Positions 24,196 to 34,926 of a stretch of DNA of 64,000 nucleotides are shown here, piece after piece. The stretch is from Variovorax sp. UMC13 (GTDB taxonomy: Bacteria > Pseudomonadota > Gammaproteobacteria > Burkholderiales > Burkholderiaceae_C). The notes under the pieces were generated by a model. The model was not told where the DNA came from. It was given only the letters and a program-made list of their open reading frames with translations, and did no database searches. The stretch lies in assembly GCF_014170375.1 (NCBI RefSeq), contig NZ_LZZW01000037.1:1-64000 (forward strand), given 5' to 3'. A program made the position numbers and the translations under genes. Every line of letters begins with the position of its first letter. The first letter of the stretch is position 1.

Positions 24196-25563
24196 TCAGC
24201 GTCCGTCGCGGTCGCGCGTGCGGCCGTCGCGCACCCGCGCATCGTTGTTGATCGGCGCGACCGGAATCACCGAGGACTGGGTCGGCGCCGTGCCGGCCAC
24301 GTTCGGGCTGGCGCCGTCGGCCGGCGCACCGGCCACGTTGGCACCGGTCATCTGCATCAGCTTGTCCAGCGGCAGGTACAGCAGGTTGGAACCCGATTTC
24401 GAATCGACCAGCACCTTGGTGGTGTTGGTGTAGATCTGCTGCATGGCGTCGGTGTACATGCGGTCGCGCGTCACCTGCGGCGCCTTCTGGTACTCGGCCA
24501 GCACCGCGCTGAAGCGGCCGGCATCACCCTGGGCCTGGGCCACGATGCGCGCCTTGTAGGCTTCGGACTCTTCCTTCAGGCGCGATGCCGTACCCGTGGC
24601 GCGGGGCACCACGTCGTTGGCATAGGCCTGCGCCTCGTTCTTGGCGCGCTCGCGCTCCTGGCCAGCCTTGAGCACGTCGTCGAAGGCCGCCTGCACCTGC
24701 TCGGGCGGGCGCACGCCGCCCTGCTGCAAGTTGATGTTGACGACTTCCACGCCCACCTTGTAGCGGTCGAGGATGGTCTGCATCAGGGTGCGCACGCGCG
24801 GCGCGATCTGGTCGCGCTCCTCGGCCAGCGCGGCATCCATCTTCATCTTGCCGACGACTTCGCGCACCGCGGTTTCGGCGACCTGTACCACCGTGTCGGC
24901 GGGCGCCTTGCTCTCGTAGAGGTAGGCGCGCGCATCGCTCAGGCGGTACTGCACGGCGAACTTGATCTCGACGATGTTCTCGTCCTCGGTCAGCATGGCC
25001 GATTCGCGCAGGCCGGTGGAGCGCACGATGCTGTCGCGGCCCACGTCGGTCGAGCGGATCTGCGTCACGACCACGATCTCGTGGCGCTGGATCGGGTACG
25101 GCAGGCGCCAGTTGAAGCCGGCGCCGACGGTGGTCTTGTAGCGGCCGAACTGGGTGATCACGGCCTGCTGGCCTTCGTTCACGATGAAGAAGCCGGTGCC
25201 GAGCCAGATCAGCACGGCCACGCCGGCGATCAGGCCGATGCCGTAGCCGGCGTTCTTCATGTCGGGCTTGAAGCCGTTGCCACCACCATTACCGCCGGGC
25301 GGACGGTTGCCGCCGCCGTTGCCGCCGAACAGGCCGCCCAGCTTGCGGTTGAAATCGCGCCAGAGTTCATCGAGGTCCGGCGGTCCCTGGTTGGGACCCT
25401 GGCCTCGCGGGCGGTTGTTGTTGTTCCCCGGAGGCGGGTCGGCGTCGGGGCGCTGGCCGCTCGGCCGCTCACCGTTCGACGACGGTTCGTCACCTCGACC
25501 CCATCGACCGTCGTTCAGGTTGAACATGCCCTGAAAACGGCTCCACACTGGCTTTGCATTCAT
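24196..25563 (-). CDS. hflK: FtsH modulator HflK (SPFH/band 7)
   Basis: The 455-residue partner of HflC. It has a cytoplasmic N-terminal region of about 100 residues very rich in Gly, Asn, Pro and Arg (PPPGNNNNRPRGQGPNQGPP and a GGNGGGNRPPGGNGGGNG run), then one transmembrane helix (about 107–130) and the SPFH domain with VNEGQQAVITQFG, followed by a long helical region. The ATG at 25563 (MNAKPVWSRFQG) is used. The stop of hflX lies 38 bases upstream. Confidence 0.95.
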   Translation of the reverse strand: MNAKPVWSRFQGMFNLNDGRWGRGDEPSSNGERPSGQRPDADPPPGNNNNRPRGQGPNQGPPDLDELWRDFNRKLGGLFGGNGGGNRPPGGNGGGNGFKPDMKNAGYGIGLIAGVAVLIWLGTGFFIVNEGQQAVITQFGRYKTTVGAGFNWRLPYPIQRHEIVVVTQIRSTDVGRDSIVRSTGLRESAMLTEDENIVEIKFAVQYRLSDARAYLYESKAPADTVVQVAETAVREVVGKMKMDAALAEERDQIAPRVRTLMQTILDRYKVGVEVVNINLQQGGVRPPEQVQAAFDDVLKAGQERERAKNEAQAYANDVVPRATGTASRLKEESEAYKARIVAQAQGDAGRFSAVLAEYQKAPQVTRDRMYTDAMQQIYTNTTKVLVDSKSGSNLLYLPLDKLMQMTGANVAGAPADGASPNVAGTAPTQSSVIPVAPINNDARVRDGRTRDRDGR

Positions 25564-25601
25564 TCGATTCGTTCTCTCGTCAGTGGGGGGATTGTGCCCA
25601 A

Positions 25602-26771
25602 TCACCCGGGTGCATCGTGCAATTCAGCCCCGGCATCCAAGGGCATGCCGTCGACCACCGATCCCGAGCGGCGCGCCAGTTCGCTGCGCAGTGCCGGCAG
25701 GCCGACACCGCTGTGCGCGCTGACGAAGACGCGGGCGACCTGCAGGCCGTCGACTTCCATCTCGTCCTGCAGATGGAGCGGCTGCTGCGCGCTTTCAAGG
25801 GCATCGAGCTTGTTGAAGACCAGCAGCTGCGGCACTTCGCCGGCGCCGATCTCGCGCAGCACGCGCTGCACCTCGGCCATCTGCTCGGGATGGTGCGGGT
25901 TGGAGGCATCGACCACGTGCAGCAGCAGGTCAGCATCGACCGCTTCCTGCAAGGTGGCCTTGAAGGCGTCGACCAGGCCGTGCGGCAGGTCGCGGATGAA
26001 GCCCACCGTGTCGGAGATCGACACCTGGCGCCGCGCATCGCCCAGGTAGAGGTGGCGCGTGGTGGTGTCGAGCGTGGCGAACAGCTGGTCGGCCGCATAG
26101 GCACGCGCCTTGACCATCGCATTGAAGATCGAGGACTTGCCGGCATTGGTGTAGCCGACCAGCGAGATGTTGAAGGTGTCGCGCCGCTCGCGCTGGCGCC
26201 GCTGCGTGTTGCGCTGCTTCTGCACCTTGGCCAGGCGCTCGCGCGTGCGCTTGATCGACTCGTCGATCATTCGGCGGTCGAGCTCGATCTGCTTCTCGCC
26301 TGGGCCGCCGCGCACGCCGGCACCGCCGGTCTGGCGCTCCAGGTGGGACCAGCGCCGCACGAGGCGGGTGCTCAGGTACTGCAGCCGGGCCAGTTCGACC
26401 TGCAGCTTGCCTTCATGGGACCGCGCGCGCTGCGCGAAGATCTCCAGGATCAGGAAGGTGCGGTCGTACACCGCGATCCCGAGCGCGCGCTCGAGGTTGC
26501 GTTGCTGGGCGGGGCTGAGGGATTGGTCGAAGATGACTTCGCTTGCGCGGTGCATCTCGGCCAGCTCGCGGATCTCGTCTGCCTTGCCGCTGCCCACGAA
26601 GAGGGCAGCATCGGGCGCCTTGCGCTTGCACACGAGGCGTTCGACCGGCGTGAGGCCCGCGGTCTGCGCGAGCAGGCCGAGTTCCTCGAGTTCTTGGTCG
26701 AAATGGGGCAGTCCGAAGTCAACGCCGACGAGAACGACGGCGCCATCCTGGCGGGGTATGTCTTCAGACAA
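25602..26771 (-). CDS. hflX: Ribosome-rescue GTPase HflX
   Basis: HflX splits stalled or heat-damaged 70S ribosomes. The 389 residues contain the N-terminal HflX domain with its glycine-rich GGAGVRGGPGE block (149–159), then a coiled linker and the G domain: G1 GYTNAGKSS 206–214, G3 DTVGF 254–258, G4 FNKLD 319–323. The start MSEDIPRQDGAVVLVGVDF is used. The gene lies between hfq and hflKC, the classic hfq–hflX–hflK–hflC order. Confidence 0.95.
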   Translation of the reverse strand: MSEDIPRQDGAVVLVGVDFGLPHFDQELEELGLLAQTAGLTPVERLVCKRKAPDAALFVGSGKADEIRELAEMHRASEVIFDQSLSPAQQRNLERALGIAVYDRTFLILEIFAQRARSHEGKLQVELARLQYLSTRLVRRWSHLERQTGGAGVRGGPGEKQIELDRRMIDESIKRTRERLAKVQKQRNTQRRQRERRDTFNISLVGYTNAGKSSIFNAMVKARAYAADQLFATLDTTTRHLYLGDARRQVSISDTVGFIRDLPHGLVDAFKATLQEAVDADLLLHVVDASNPHHPEQMAEVQRVLREIGAGEVPQLLVFNKLDALESAQQPLHLQDEMEVDGLQVARVFVSAHSGVGLPALRSELARRSGSVVDGMPLDAGAELHDAPG

Positions 26772-26830
26772 GCGGAATGGGGCGTTACGGAAAAAAGCGC
26801 AGCGGACGGAGCCCGCCGCGCGAGTGCCGG

Positions 26831-27076
26831 TCAGGCAGCGGCGTCGTCGTTCTCGGCAGCCGAGAAATTGACCGCGCGGCCAGGCACGATGGTGGAGATG
26901 GCGTGCTTGTAGACCATTTGCGTCACAGTGTTACGCAGCAGCACGACATATTGATCGAAAGACTCGATCTGACCCTGAAGCTTGATGCCGTTGACCAAAT
27001 AGATGGAAACCGGCACATGCTCCCGACGCAAAGTGTTCAGGAACGGGTCTTGCAAAAGTTGCCCTTTGTTGCTCAC
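26831..27076 (-). CDS. hfq: RNA chaperone Hfq
   Basis: Hfq is the hexameric Sm-like chaperone that pairs small RNAs with mRNAs. The chosen GTG at 27076 (MSNKGQLLQDPFLN) has GGAG seven bases upstream and gives the usual N-terminus; an ATG at 27094 would add six residues. The Sm1 motif VNGIKLQGQIESFDQYVVLL and Sm2 motif YKHAISTIVP are intact. The protein is 81 aa with a very short C-terminal tail (SAAENDDAAA), shorter than in E. coli, as usual in Betaproteobacteria. Confidence 0.97.
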   Translation of the reverse strand: MSNKGQLLQDPFLNTLRREHVPVSIYLVNGIKLQGQIESFDQYVVLLRNTVTQMVYKHAISTIVPGRAVNFSAAENDDAAA

Positions 27077-27256
27077 GATATTCTCCGTGTTCAAGGAAGA
27101 GTTATAGGAAAGAGAACCTTAACACAGGGTTTCTGCGCTGCAGCAACAAAGCCCAAAGCCATCCCAAAAATAACGGCTCTTTAAAAGGGGAACTTTGCGC
27201 TGGGCGGCGGCTCGGCGCAAGCAGTGCGTGCGCCGCCCGCCCTCGCCTCACCCGCG

Positions 27257-28597
27257 TTATTTGTCCTTGTCGGCGTAAGGATTGGCGGAGGTCTTGAACT
27301 CGATCCGCATCGGCGTTCCCACAAGGTCGAATTCCTTGCGGAAACGGCCCTCGAGAAAGCGCTTGTAAGAATCGGTGACGTGTTCGAGCGAATTGCCGTG
27401 GATCACGATCACCGGCGGATTCATGCCGCCCTGGTGCGCATAGCGCAGCTTGGGCCGGAACATGCCGGCGCGTTGCGGCGACTGGAATTGCACCGACTCG
27501 AGCAGCAGGCGCGTGAGCACGGGCGTCGACATCTTGCGGGTCGCCGATTTGTGCGCCTGCGCAATGGCCTGCCAGACCGGGCCGAGCCCCTGCCGCTTGA
27601 TCGCCGAGATGAAATGCAGCGAGGCGAACTTGAGGAAGGGCAGCCGGGTTTCGATCTGACGCTGGATCTGTTCGCGCTGGTAGCTGTCGACCGCATCCCA
27701 CTTGTTGATGGCGATCACCACCGCGCGTCCGCTTTCGAGGATGTAGCCGGCGATGTGCGCGTCCTGGTCGGTCACGCCCTGGGTGGCGTCGAGCAGCAGC
27801 AGCACCACGTTGGCCGACTCGATGGCCTGCAGCGTCTTGACCACCGAGAACTTCTCGATCGCCTCGAAGACCTTGCCCTTGCGGCGCAGGCCGGCTGTGT
27901 CGATCAGCTCGAAGTGCTGGCCGTTGCGCTCGAAAGGCACCGAGATGGCGTCGCGCGTGGTGCCCGGCATGTCGAAGGCGACCAGCCGCTCCTCGCCCAG
28001 CCAGGTGTTGATCAGCGTCGATTTGCCGACGTTGGGGCGTCCGGCCACGGCCAGCTTGATGGGCTTGGCCTCGCCGTCGTCCACCTCGTCTTCGGGTTCG
28101 GGCAGGTTCAGCGGCTCGAGCGCGAGCTCGACCAGGTCGCGGATCCCCTGCCCGTGCGCGGCGGACACGCCATGCACGTCGCCCAGGCCCAGTTCGTAGA
28201 ACTCGACCAGCTTGGTGCCGTCGTGCATGCCTTCGGCCTTGTTGGCCACCAGCACGGTCGGCTTGCCGATGCGCCGCAGTTCGTTGGCGATGTCGTGGTC
28301 CTGGGCCGAGAGGCCTTCGCGGGCGTCCACGACGAAGACCACCACATCGGCCTCGGCCACGGCCTGACGCGTCTGCTTGGCCATCTCCTTGAAGATGCCG
28401 CTGCCCGCGTCGGGCTCGAAGCCGCCGGTATCGATCACGATGAACTCGTGCCGGCCCTGGCGGCCGTTGCCGTAATGGCGGTCGCGCGTCAGGCCGGCGA
28501 AGTCCGCCACGATCGCGTCACGCGTCTGCGTGAGGCGGTTGAAAAGGGTGGACTTGCCGACGTTGGGACGCCCGACCAGAGCGATGACCGGTTTCAT
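27257..28597 (-). CDS. der: Ribosome biogenesis GTPase Der (EngA)
   Basis: Der has two GTPase domains in tandem and is needed for 50S subunit assembly. In the 446 residues the first G1 is GRPNVGKST at 9–17 and the second GRPNVGKST at 186–194; switch II motifs are DTGGF (56–60) and DTAGL (233–237). A KH-like domain ends the protein (about 355–446). It follows bamB by 18 bases on the minus strand; 180 bases separate it from hfq, room for an hfq promoter. Confidence 0.97.
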   Translation of the reverse strand: MKPVIALVGRPNVGKSTLFNRLTQTRDAIVADFAGLTRDRHYGNGRQGRHEFIVIDTGGFEPDAGSGIFKEMAKQTRQAVAEADVVVFVVDAREGLSAQDHDIANELRRIGKPTVLVANKAEGMHDGTKLVEFYELGLGDVHGVSAAHGQGIRDLVELALEPLNLPEPEDEVDDGEAKPIKLAVAGRPNVGKSTLINTWLGEERLVAFDMPGTTRDAISVPFERNGQHFELIDTAGLRRKGKVFEAIEKFSVVKTLQAIESANVVLLLLDATQGVTDQDAHIAGYILESGRAVVIAINKWDAVDSYQREQIQRQIETRLPFLKFASLHFISAIKRQGLGPVWQAIAQAHKSATRKMSTPVLTRLLLESVQFQSPQRAGMFRPKLRYAHQGGMNPPVIVIHGNSLEHVTDSYKRFLEGRFRKEFDLVGTPMRIEFKTSANPYADKDK

Positions 28598-28615
28598 GGT
28601 CGAGCTTTCAATGGT

Positions 28616-29758
28616 TTATTCCGGGCGATAGCCGAACACACCGCCATTGCGGGTGACGACCACGACCGTGTTGCCGGCGAGAACCGGGGTTGCGACGATG
28701 GGCGAGCCATCGGGCGTGAGACGGGTGAGCAGGGAGCCATCTTCGCGCGACACCAGCAGCAGCAGGCCGCTGTCGTCGCCGATGACCAGCGAACGGCCGA
28801 CCGCGAGCGGTGCCGTCAGCGTGCGGTACTTGAGCAGGTCGCTCGACCAGGCGCGTTCGCCGTCGGTGCGGCGCCAGGCCACCACGCTGCCGTTGGTTTC
28901 GGTGCCGTAGACGAAGCGCTCGTCGCCGCTCACGCCTTCGGCGCCGGTGGCGGGCTTGGTCCACAGCAGCGTGCCGCGCGTGGCGTCGACGCAGCCGACG
29001 TTGGCGTAATAGGCGCGCGCGCAGACGGTGTCGCCCACGCGGCTCACGCTGCCGGTCAGGTCGACCAGGCGCTCGACGTCGTTGGTGCCGCGCGGTGCCG
29101 CGATCGGCGACTCCCAGCGCGACGAACCGTTGGTGGGGTTCAGGCCCGCCAGCCGTCCGCCCAGCCCGGTGACCAGCGTGTCTCCCACGGCGACCAGCAC
29201 GCCGGGCTTGCGCAGCACCAGGTTCTCGGCAGTGCGCGACTGCGACCAGAGGCGGCGACCGCTCTCCCCGTCCCAGGCGCTCACGGTGCGGTCGGCGGTC
29301 TGCACGAAGACCCGGCGTCCGGCCACCAGGGGCGCGGTGTAGGCCTGTGCGGTCAGGCGCTGCTTCCACAGCACCTTGCCGGCCTGCAGCGCCACGAGTT
29401 CGTTGTCGCGCGTGATGACCGCAGCGATGGCGCCATCGCTGCCCACACCGGCGATCAGCGCCTTGCCGACGCTGGCGCGCCAGGCTTCCTGGCCCGAGCG
29501 CGAATCGATCGCGACCACCGTGCCGTCGGCGCCGGCCAGCGTCACCGTGTCGCCGCTGACGTCGACCTGCAGCGCGAAGTCGGTCTTCGGGACCTTGACG
29601 GTCCAGGCCTGACGGACGCCGAACAGCCCGGGGTCGGCGGCCAGGGCGGCGGGCTTGGGCCTGCCGGTGCCCGAGCAGGCGGCCAGCGCGGCGAACAGCA
29701 CGGTGGCGCCCACGATACGCAGGACGGGGGTGACTGACACAAGGCGATGGAAGGTCAT
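28616..29758 (-). CDS. bamB: Outer membrane assembly lipoprotein BamB
   Basis: BamB is a periplasmic eight-bladed beta-propeller lipoprotein of the BAM complex. The 380-residue protein has a signal ending LFAALAAC with the lipidated cysteine at 28. Repeated PQQ-like blades are seen (VVAIDSRSGQEAWRASVG, VSAWDGESGRRLWSQS, VVAWRRTDGERAW). It is followed by der and preceded by the YfgM-like gene, the same order as yfgM–bamB–der in E. coli. Confidence 0.95.
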   Translation of the reverse strand: MTFHRLVSVTPVLRIVGATVLFAALAACSGTGRPKPAALAADPGLFGVRQAWTVKVPKTDFALQVDVSGDTVTLAGADGTVVAIDSRSGQEAWRASVGKALIAGVGSDGAIAAVITRDNELVALQAGKVLWKQRLTAQAYTAPLVAGRRVFVQTADRTVSAWDGESGRRLWSQSRTAENLVLRKPGVLVAVGDTLVTGLGGRLAGLNPTNGSSRWESPIAAPRGTNDVERLVDLTGSVSRVGDTVCARAYYANVGCVDATRGTLLWTKPATGAEGVSGDERFVYGTETNGSVVAWRRTDGERAWSSDLLKYRTLTAPLAVGRSLVIGDDSGLLLLVSREDGSLLTRLTPDGSPIVATPVLAGNTVVVVTRNGGVFGYRPE

Positions 29759-29768
29759 GATGCGATGG

Positions 29769-30455
29769 TCACTGAGCGGTTTTGCCGGACGCGGCGGGAG
29801 CGGTCGTCAAGGTCTTCGGATCCACGCCCACGGCGTTGAGCTTGATCTCGACCAGACGGCGGTAGTCGTTGCGCGCATCGAATGCGGCCCAGGCCTTCTG
29901 GTACTCGGCCTTGGCTTCGTCGCGCTTGCCTTGCGCCAGGTAGACGTCGCCCCTGCGGTCGGCCACCAGCGCTTCGAATTCCTTGGGCACGGGCGCGGCC
30001 AGCTGCTTGAGCGCGTCGTCGTAGCCCTTGCTCTCGAGCAGTTCGGCGGCCAGCCGAAGCCGCGCGATGGCCTTGTAGCCCGGATCGACGGCGTTGTCCG
30101 CGACCCATTCCAGCGCGGCGCGCGATGCCTCGGGCTTGGCCTTCTCGTTGAGCGTCTTGGCGGCCAGCAGGCCGGCCTGTTGCGCGTAGACGGTGCCGGC
30201 GAAGCGGCTCTTCATCTCGCCCAGCGCGCGCTCGATGCGGTCGGCATCGCCCGCCTGCGCGCTGCGCTCGACCTCGTCGTAGAGCGCCGAGGCCTGTGCC
30301 GCCTTGTTGCGCTGGAAGTAGTTCCAGCCGTTCCAGGCCACGAACGCACCGGCGACAAGCAGCACGATCCAGGTGATCAACGTGCCGTAGGTGTTCCAGA
30401 AATGCTTGAGCTGGTCGAGCTGTTCCTGTTCTTCGAGATCGAGATGGGTTGCCAT
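29769..30455 (-). CDS. YfgM-like tetratricopeptide membrane protein
   Basis: A 228-residue protein with a short cytoplasmic N-terminus (MATHLDLEEQEQLDQLKHFW), one transmembrane helix at about 25–45 (TLITWIVLLVAGAFVAWNGW) and a periplasmic tetratricopeptide-like domain (PF09976 type). In E. coli YfgM works as an ancillary subunit of the Sec translocon with PpiD, linking to periplasmic chaperones. It lies between hisS and bamB as in E. coli. The ATG at 30455 fits the normal N-terminus. Confidence 0.92.
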   Translation of the reverse strand: MATHLDLEEQEQLDQLKHFWNTYGTLITWIVLLVAGAFVAWNGWNYFQRNKAAQASALYDEVERSAQAGDADRIERALGEMKSRFAGTVYAQQAGLLAAKTLNEKAKPEASRAALEWVADNAVDPGYKAIARLRLAAELLESKGYDDALKQLAAPVPKEFEALVADRRGDVYLAQGKRDEAKAEYQKAWAAFDARNDYRRLVEIKLNAVGVDPKTLTTAPAASGKTAQ

Positions 30456-30482
30456 GCGCTGTCAGTGAGTTGAAGGACCCCG

Positions 30483-30502
30483 GGACTCGACGGGTCGAGT
30501 CC
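30483..30502. other. Intergenic hairpin between hisS and the yfgM-like gene
   Basis: GGACTCGA-cggg-TCGAGTCC is a perfect 8-base stem with a four-base loop in the 91-base gap. It has no U-tract, so it may be an mRNA processing or stabilising hairpin rather than a terminator. It is not a copy of the dispersed palindrome. Confidence 0.45.
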
Positions 30503-30546
30503 GACCCTCGAGGGGCCGGGATGTTTGGGAACGGACCGGCGTTTCC

Positions 30547-31851
30547 CTAGGGAGCCGGGGATTGTAGGGTGGTGGCCCAGACGCCCACGTCGGCCAGCGG
30601 CCGCGTGCTTTGCGCGACGCTGGCGTCGCGCAAGGCCTTGAGAGTCACTTCCTCGCGTGCAAGTTCATCGGCGCCGAAGATCAGTGCGTAGGTGGCGCCG
30701 CTGGCGTCGGCCTTCTTCATCTGCGACTTGAAGCTGGCCAGGCCCTCGGCGGTCGCGCCGTGCATCTGCACCCGCACGCCCGCTTCGCGCAATTGCTGCA
30801 GGGTGCGCAGCACCACCGGCATCGAGGCCGCATCGGGCACGATGGCATAGGCGTCGGGCACCACGGCCGGCACCTCGGTGCCCTGCTCCTTGAGCAGGTC
30901 CAGCACGCGCTCGACGCCCATGGCCCAGCCCACGGCCGGCGCGGGCTTGCCGCCGATCTGGGCGATCAGGTCGTCGTAGCGGCCGCCGGCGCACACCGTG
31001 CCCTGCGCGCCCAGGCGGTCGGTGACGAACTCGAACACCGTGAGGTTGTAGTAATCGAGGCCGCGCACCAGGCGCGGGTTGATCGTGAAGGCGATGCCGT
31101 TGGCCTTGAGGATGGCCTGCAGGCCCTCGAAATGCGCCAGCGATTCGGCGCCCAGGAAGTCGATCAGCTTCGGCGCCGCCTCGACCACGTCCTTCATCGC
31201 GGGGTTCTTGGTGTCGAGGATGCGCAGCGGGTTGCTGTGCAGGCGGCGCTTGCCGTCCTCGTCGAGCTTGTCGGCGTGCTGCTCGAAATGCGCGATCAGC
31301 TGGGCGCGGTGCAGCGCGCGCTCGGCCGGCTGGCCCAGGCTGTTGAGCTCGAGGCGCACGTCGGTCAAACCGATGGCCTTCCAGAGCGCGTTGGCCAGCA
31401 GGATCAGCTCGGCATCGACGTCCGGGCCGGCGAAGCCCAGGGCCTCGGCGCCGATCTGATGGAACTGCCGGTAGCGACCGCGCTGCGGCTTCTCGCGCCG
31501 GAACATCGGGCCGGTGTACCAGAGGCGCTTGGGGCCGTCGTAGAGCATGTTGTGCTCGATCACGGCACGCACCAGGCCGGCGGTGTTCTCGGGCCGCATC
31601 GCAAGGTGCTCGGCCTGGCCGTGCTTGTCGGAGCGGTCCTCGAAGGCGTACATCTCCTTCTCGACGATGTCGGTGACCTCGCCGATGCCACGCACGAACA
31701 GCGCCGTGTGCTCCAGGATCGGGGTGCGCACGTTGCGGTACGCGAAGCGGCCCATCAGCTCGCGCACCGTGGCTTCGAGCCACTCCCAGCGCGCCGACTC
31801 GGGCGGCAAGATGTCGTTCATGCCTTTGACGGCATTCAATTTTTCGGCCAT
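30547..31851 (-). CDS. hisS: Histidyl-tRNA synthetase (HisS)
   Basis: A 434-residue class II synthetase that charges tRNA-His. It starts MAEKLNAVKGMNDILPPESARWEW; motif 2 is MFRREKPQRGRYRQFHQIGAEALG; the histidine motifs are RGLDYYNLTVFEFV and CAGGRYDDLI; the C-terminal anticodon-binding domain covers about 335–434. It lies 17 bases behind ispG on the minus strand. Confidence 0.97.
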   Translation of the reverse strand: MAEKLNAVKGMNDILPPESARWEWLEATVRELMGRFAYRNVRTPILEHTALFVRGIGEVTDIVEKEMYAFEDRSDKHGQAEHLAMRPENTAGLVRAVIEHNMLYDGPKRLWYTGPMFRREKPQRGRYRQFHQIGAEALGFAGPDVDAELILLANALWKAIGLTDVRLELNSLGQPAERALHRAQLIAHFEQHADKLDEDGKRRLHSNPLRILDTKNPAMKDVVEAAPKLIDFLGAESLAHFEGLQAILKANGIAFTINPRLVRGLDYYNLTVFEFVTDRLGAQGTVCAGGRYDDLIAQIGGKPAPAVGWAMGVERVLDLLKEQGTEVPAVVPDAYAIVPDAASMPVVLRTLQQLREAGVRVQMHGATAEGLASFKSQMKKADASGATYALIFGADELAREEVTLKALRDASVAQSTRPLADVGVWATTLQSPAP

Positions 31852-31868
31852 GGATCAGGAAAGGAGAT

Positions 31869-33178
<1,310 letters not shown>

Positions 33179-33182
<4 letters not shown>

Positions 33183-34078
33183 GGTTTGACCTCGAATCGT
33201 GCGACGCCGCCCGAGCGCGCCAGGGGTGTCAGATCGAAAGGCTTGCCGCGCACCTGGACTTCGACGCCGGCGGCCCGGCCCACCACCACCGACAGGGGCA
33301 GCGTGCCGCTGGCACCGACGGTTTCGCCCGCGCGCACGGTACGGCGCAGCAGCTGCTTGCCGGCGGCGTCGTTCACGGTGATCCAGGATTCCTCGCGGAC
33401 CACGAAGACCAGTGTGTCGCTGCCGGCCGCCGCGGGCTGCGGGGCCGCAGGCGCCACGGGCTCGGCCACGGGCGCCACGACCGGCGCGGTCGGCTCGACC
33501 GCCGCCACGGGCGCCGCGGCCGGCGGCTCGAGCACCGTGCCGCCCGGCGCGGCCTCGACCGAAGCGCTGCGCTGGCCCGCAGTGAAGCCCGAGACCCATT
33601 GACCCAGCCGCTCGAAAGCGCCGGAAGGCAGCCAGAACAGCGCCGCGGCGCCGGCCAGCAGCAGCCCGACCACCACCAGCACGGCGCGCGACGGCAGGCC
33701 GCCAACCGCGCGCGAGCGGCTGCGCGGCGCACTCGAGCGGAAGCTGGTGCTGATGCTGCGATCGGCTTCGGCCAGGCCCGGGCGCGCCGCGCCCGGCAGC
33801 TTGGCGAGCACCGGTGCGGGATCGATGTGCAGCGCCCGGCAGACGCTGGCGGCCAGCGCGCGTGCGAACACCGGATCGGGCAAGGCCGCGATGTCGTCGT
33901 TCTCCAGGGCCTGCAGCTTCTGCGACGACACCTTGAGCGCCGCCGCCACCACGTCGAGGTGCAGGTTGTGCGCTTCGCGCGCCTCGCGCAGCAGGTCGCC
34001 GGCGGTCTTGTTCGTGCTGTCGCCAGGGATCAGCGGTGGCGTCTGGGTGGTACCGAATTCGCTCGCCCGTTCAATCAT
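33179..34078 (-). CDS. rodZ: Cell-shape protein RodZ
   Basis: RodZ anchors MreB filaments to the inner membrane and helps keep the rod shape. The 299-residue protein has a cytoplasmic HTH_25 domain (about 26–85: GDLLREAREAHNLHLDVVA, VSSQKLQALENDD), a basic juxtamembrane stretch (RSRSRAVGG), one transmembrane helix at 131–151, a Pro/Ala/Val-rich linker, and a C-terminal beta domain of the DUF4115 type (LVFVVREESWITVNDAAG). The ATG at 34078 with GGGA upstream overlaps the pilW stop by eight bases; a frame from 34102 is less likely. Confidence 0.92.
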
Positions 34079-34922
34079 CGAAATTCCCACGTTCGTACGC
34101 AACCGCCTCCCGCGACTGGGGGAAGCGCCGTTGCAGCTGTCCGCCGAGCTGCGCCATGGCCTCGCGGTTTCCCAGCCTGCGCTCGATCTTCACGCCCAGC
34201 CACAAGGTCTCCGCATTGGCCGACGGCCCGTTGTTGACACGGCGCACGTAGAACTGCGCGCGCGACCAGTCCTGGCGCTGGGCCAGCAAGGACGCGAGGT
34301 TGAAGCCGATCATGGGATTGCCGGCGTCGATTTCGTAGGCCTGCGACAGCGAGCGCTCGGCCTCGGCGGGCTGGCCTGCGCGCATCTGGCACAGGCCCAG
34401 GGTCATCAGCGTCTTGGCACGCTCGGTGTAGGCGGGCACGGCCAGGGCCGCATTGAACTGCTGGGCGGCATCGCCGAAGCGGCTCTGCTGGCACAGCAGC
34501 CAGCCGTAGTTGTGCAGGGTGTTGGGCTCGCGCGGATTGAGCGCGATGGCGCGCCGGAAGCTGTCCTCGGCCAGCCCGGCATCGTCGAGCCGCATGTAGA
34601 CCAAGCCGCGCAGGTTGTAGGCGTCGGCGAAGTTCGGGTCAGCCGACAGCGACTGCTTGATCTCGTCGAGCGCGACCGTGGTCTGGCCGGCCTCGAAATA
34701 ACCGATGGCCAGTTCGAGCCGCAGCCGCGCGCGCCGGCGCGCCTGCGGCTCGTCCGAGGCGGTCACGATGTCGGTGCCGTTGCCCGCGGTGCTCGCTGTG
34801 TTCGCGACCGAAGTCGCCCCTCCCTTGCCGGTGCCGGCGCAGCCGGCGAGCAGCACGGCCAGCAAGGCGCCGAAGGCCCCCTGCATGACGTGCCATGGCG
34901 AAATCGGGAAGGCCATGCGCAT
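34071..34922 (-). CDS. pilW: Type IV pilus biogenesis lipoprotein PilW/PilF (TPR)
   Basis: The pilotin-like lipoprotein that helps assemble the PilQ secretin. The 283-residue protein starts MRMAFPISPWHVMQG at the ATG at 34922, four bases after the rlmN stop. Its signal ends LLAVLLAGC (lipobox). About six tetratricopeptide repeats follow (LELAIGYFEAGQTTVALDEI, NLRGLVYMRLDDAGLAEDSF and others). It lies between rlmN and rodZ, as in many Beta- and Gammaproteobacteria. Confidence 0.93.
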   Translation of the reverse strand: MRMAFPISPWHVMQGAFGALLAVLLAGCAGTGKGGATSVANTASTAGNGTDIVTASDEPQARRRARLRLELAIGYFEAGQTTVALDEIKQSLSADPNFADAYNLRGLVYMRLDDAGLAEDSFRRAIALNPREPNTLHNYGWLLCQQSRFGDAAQQFNAALAVPAYTERAKTLMTLGLCQMRAGQPAEAERSLSQAYEIDAGNPMIGFNLASLLAQRQDWSRAQFYVRRVNNGPSANAETLWLGVKIERRLGNREAMAQLGGQLQRRFPQSREAVAYERGNFDD

Positions 34923-34926
34923 GGGT

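Noticed and set aside
21849..24251. Open frame of 800 codons on the plus strand across hisZ and hflC
   Set aside because: Antisense shadow covering two real minus-strand genes and the gap between them.
27224..29737. Open frame of 837 codons on the plus strand across der and bamB
   Set aside because: Antisense shadow; it spans two conserved genes and has no ribosome site.
30483..30502. Hairpin between hisS and the yfgM-like gene as a fourth copy of the dispersed palindrome
   Set aside because: It lacks the GCGGCCCGGC core and the CGCACTGCG segment; only the CTCGAG-like centre is similar.
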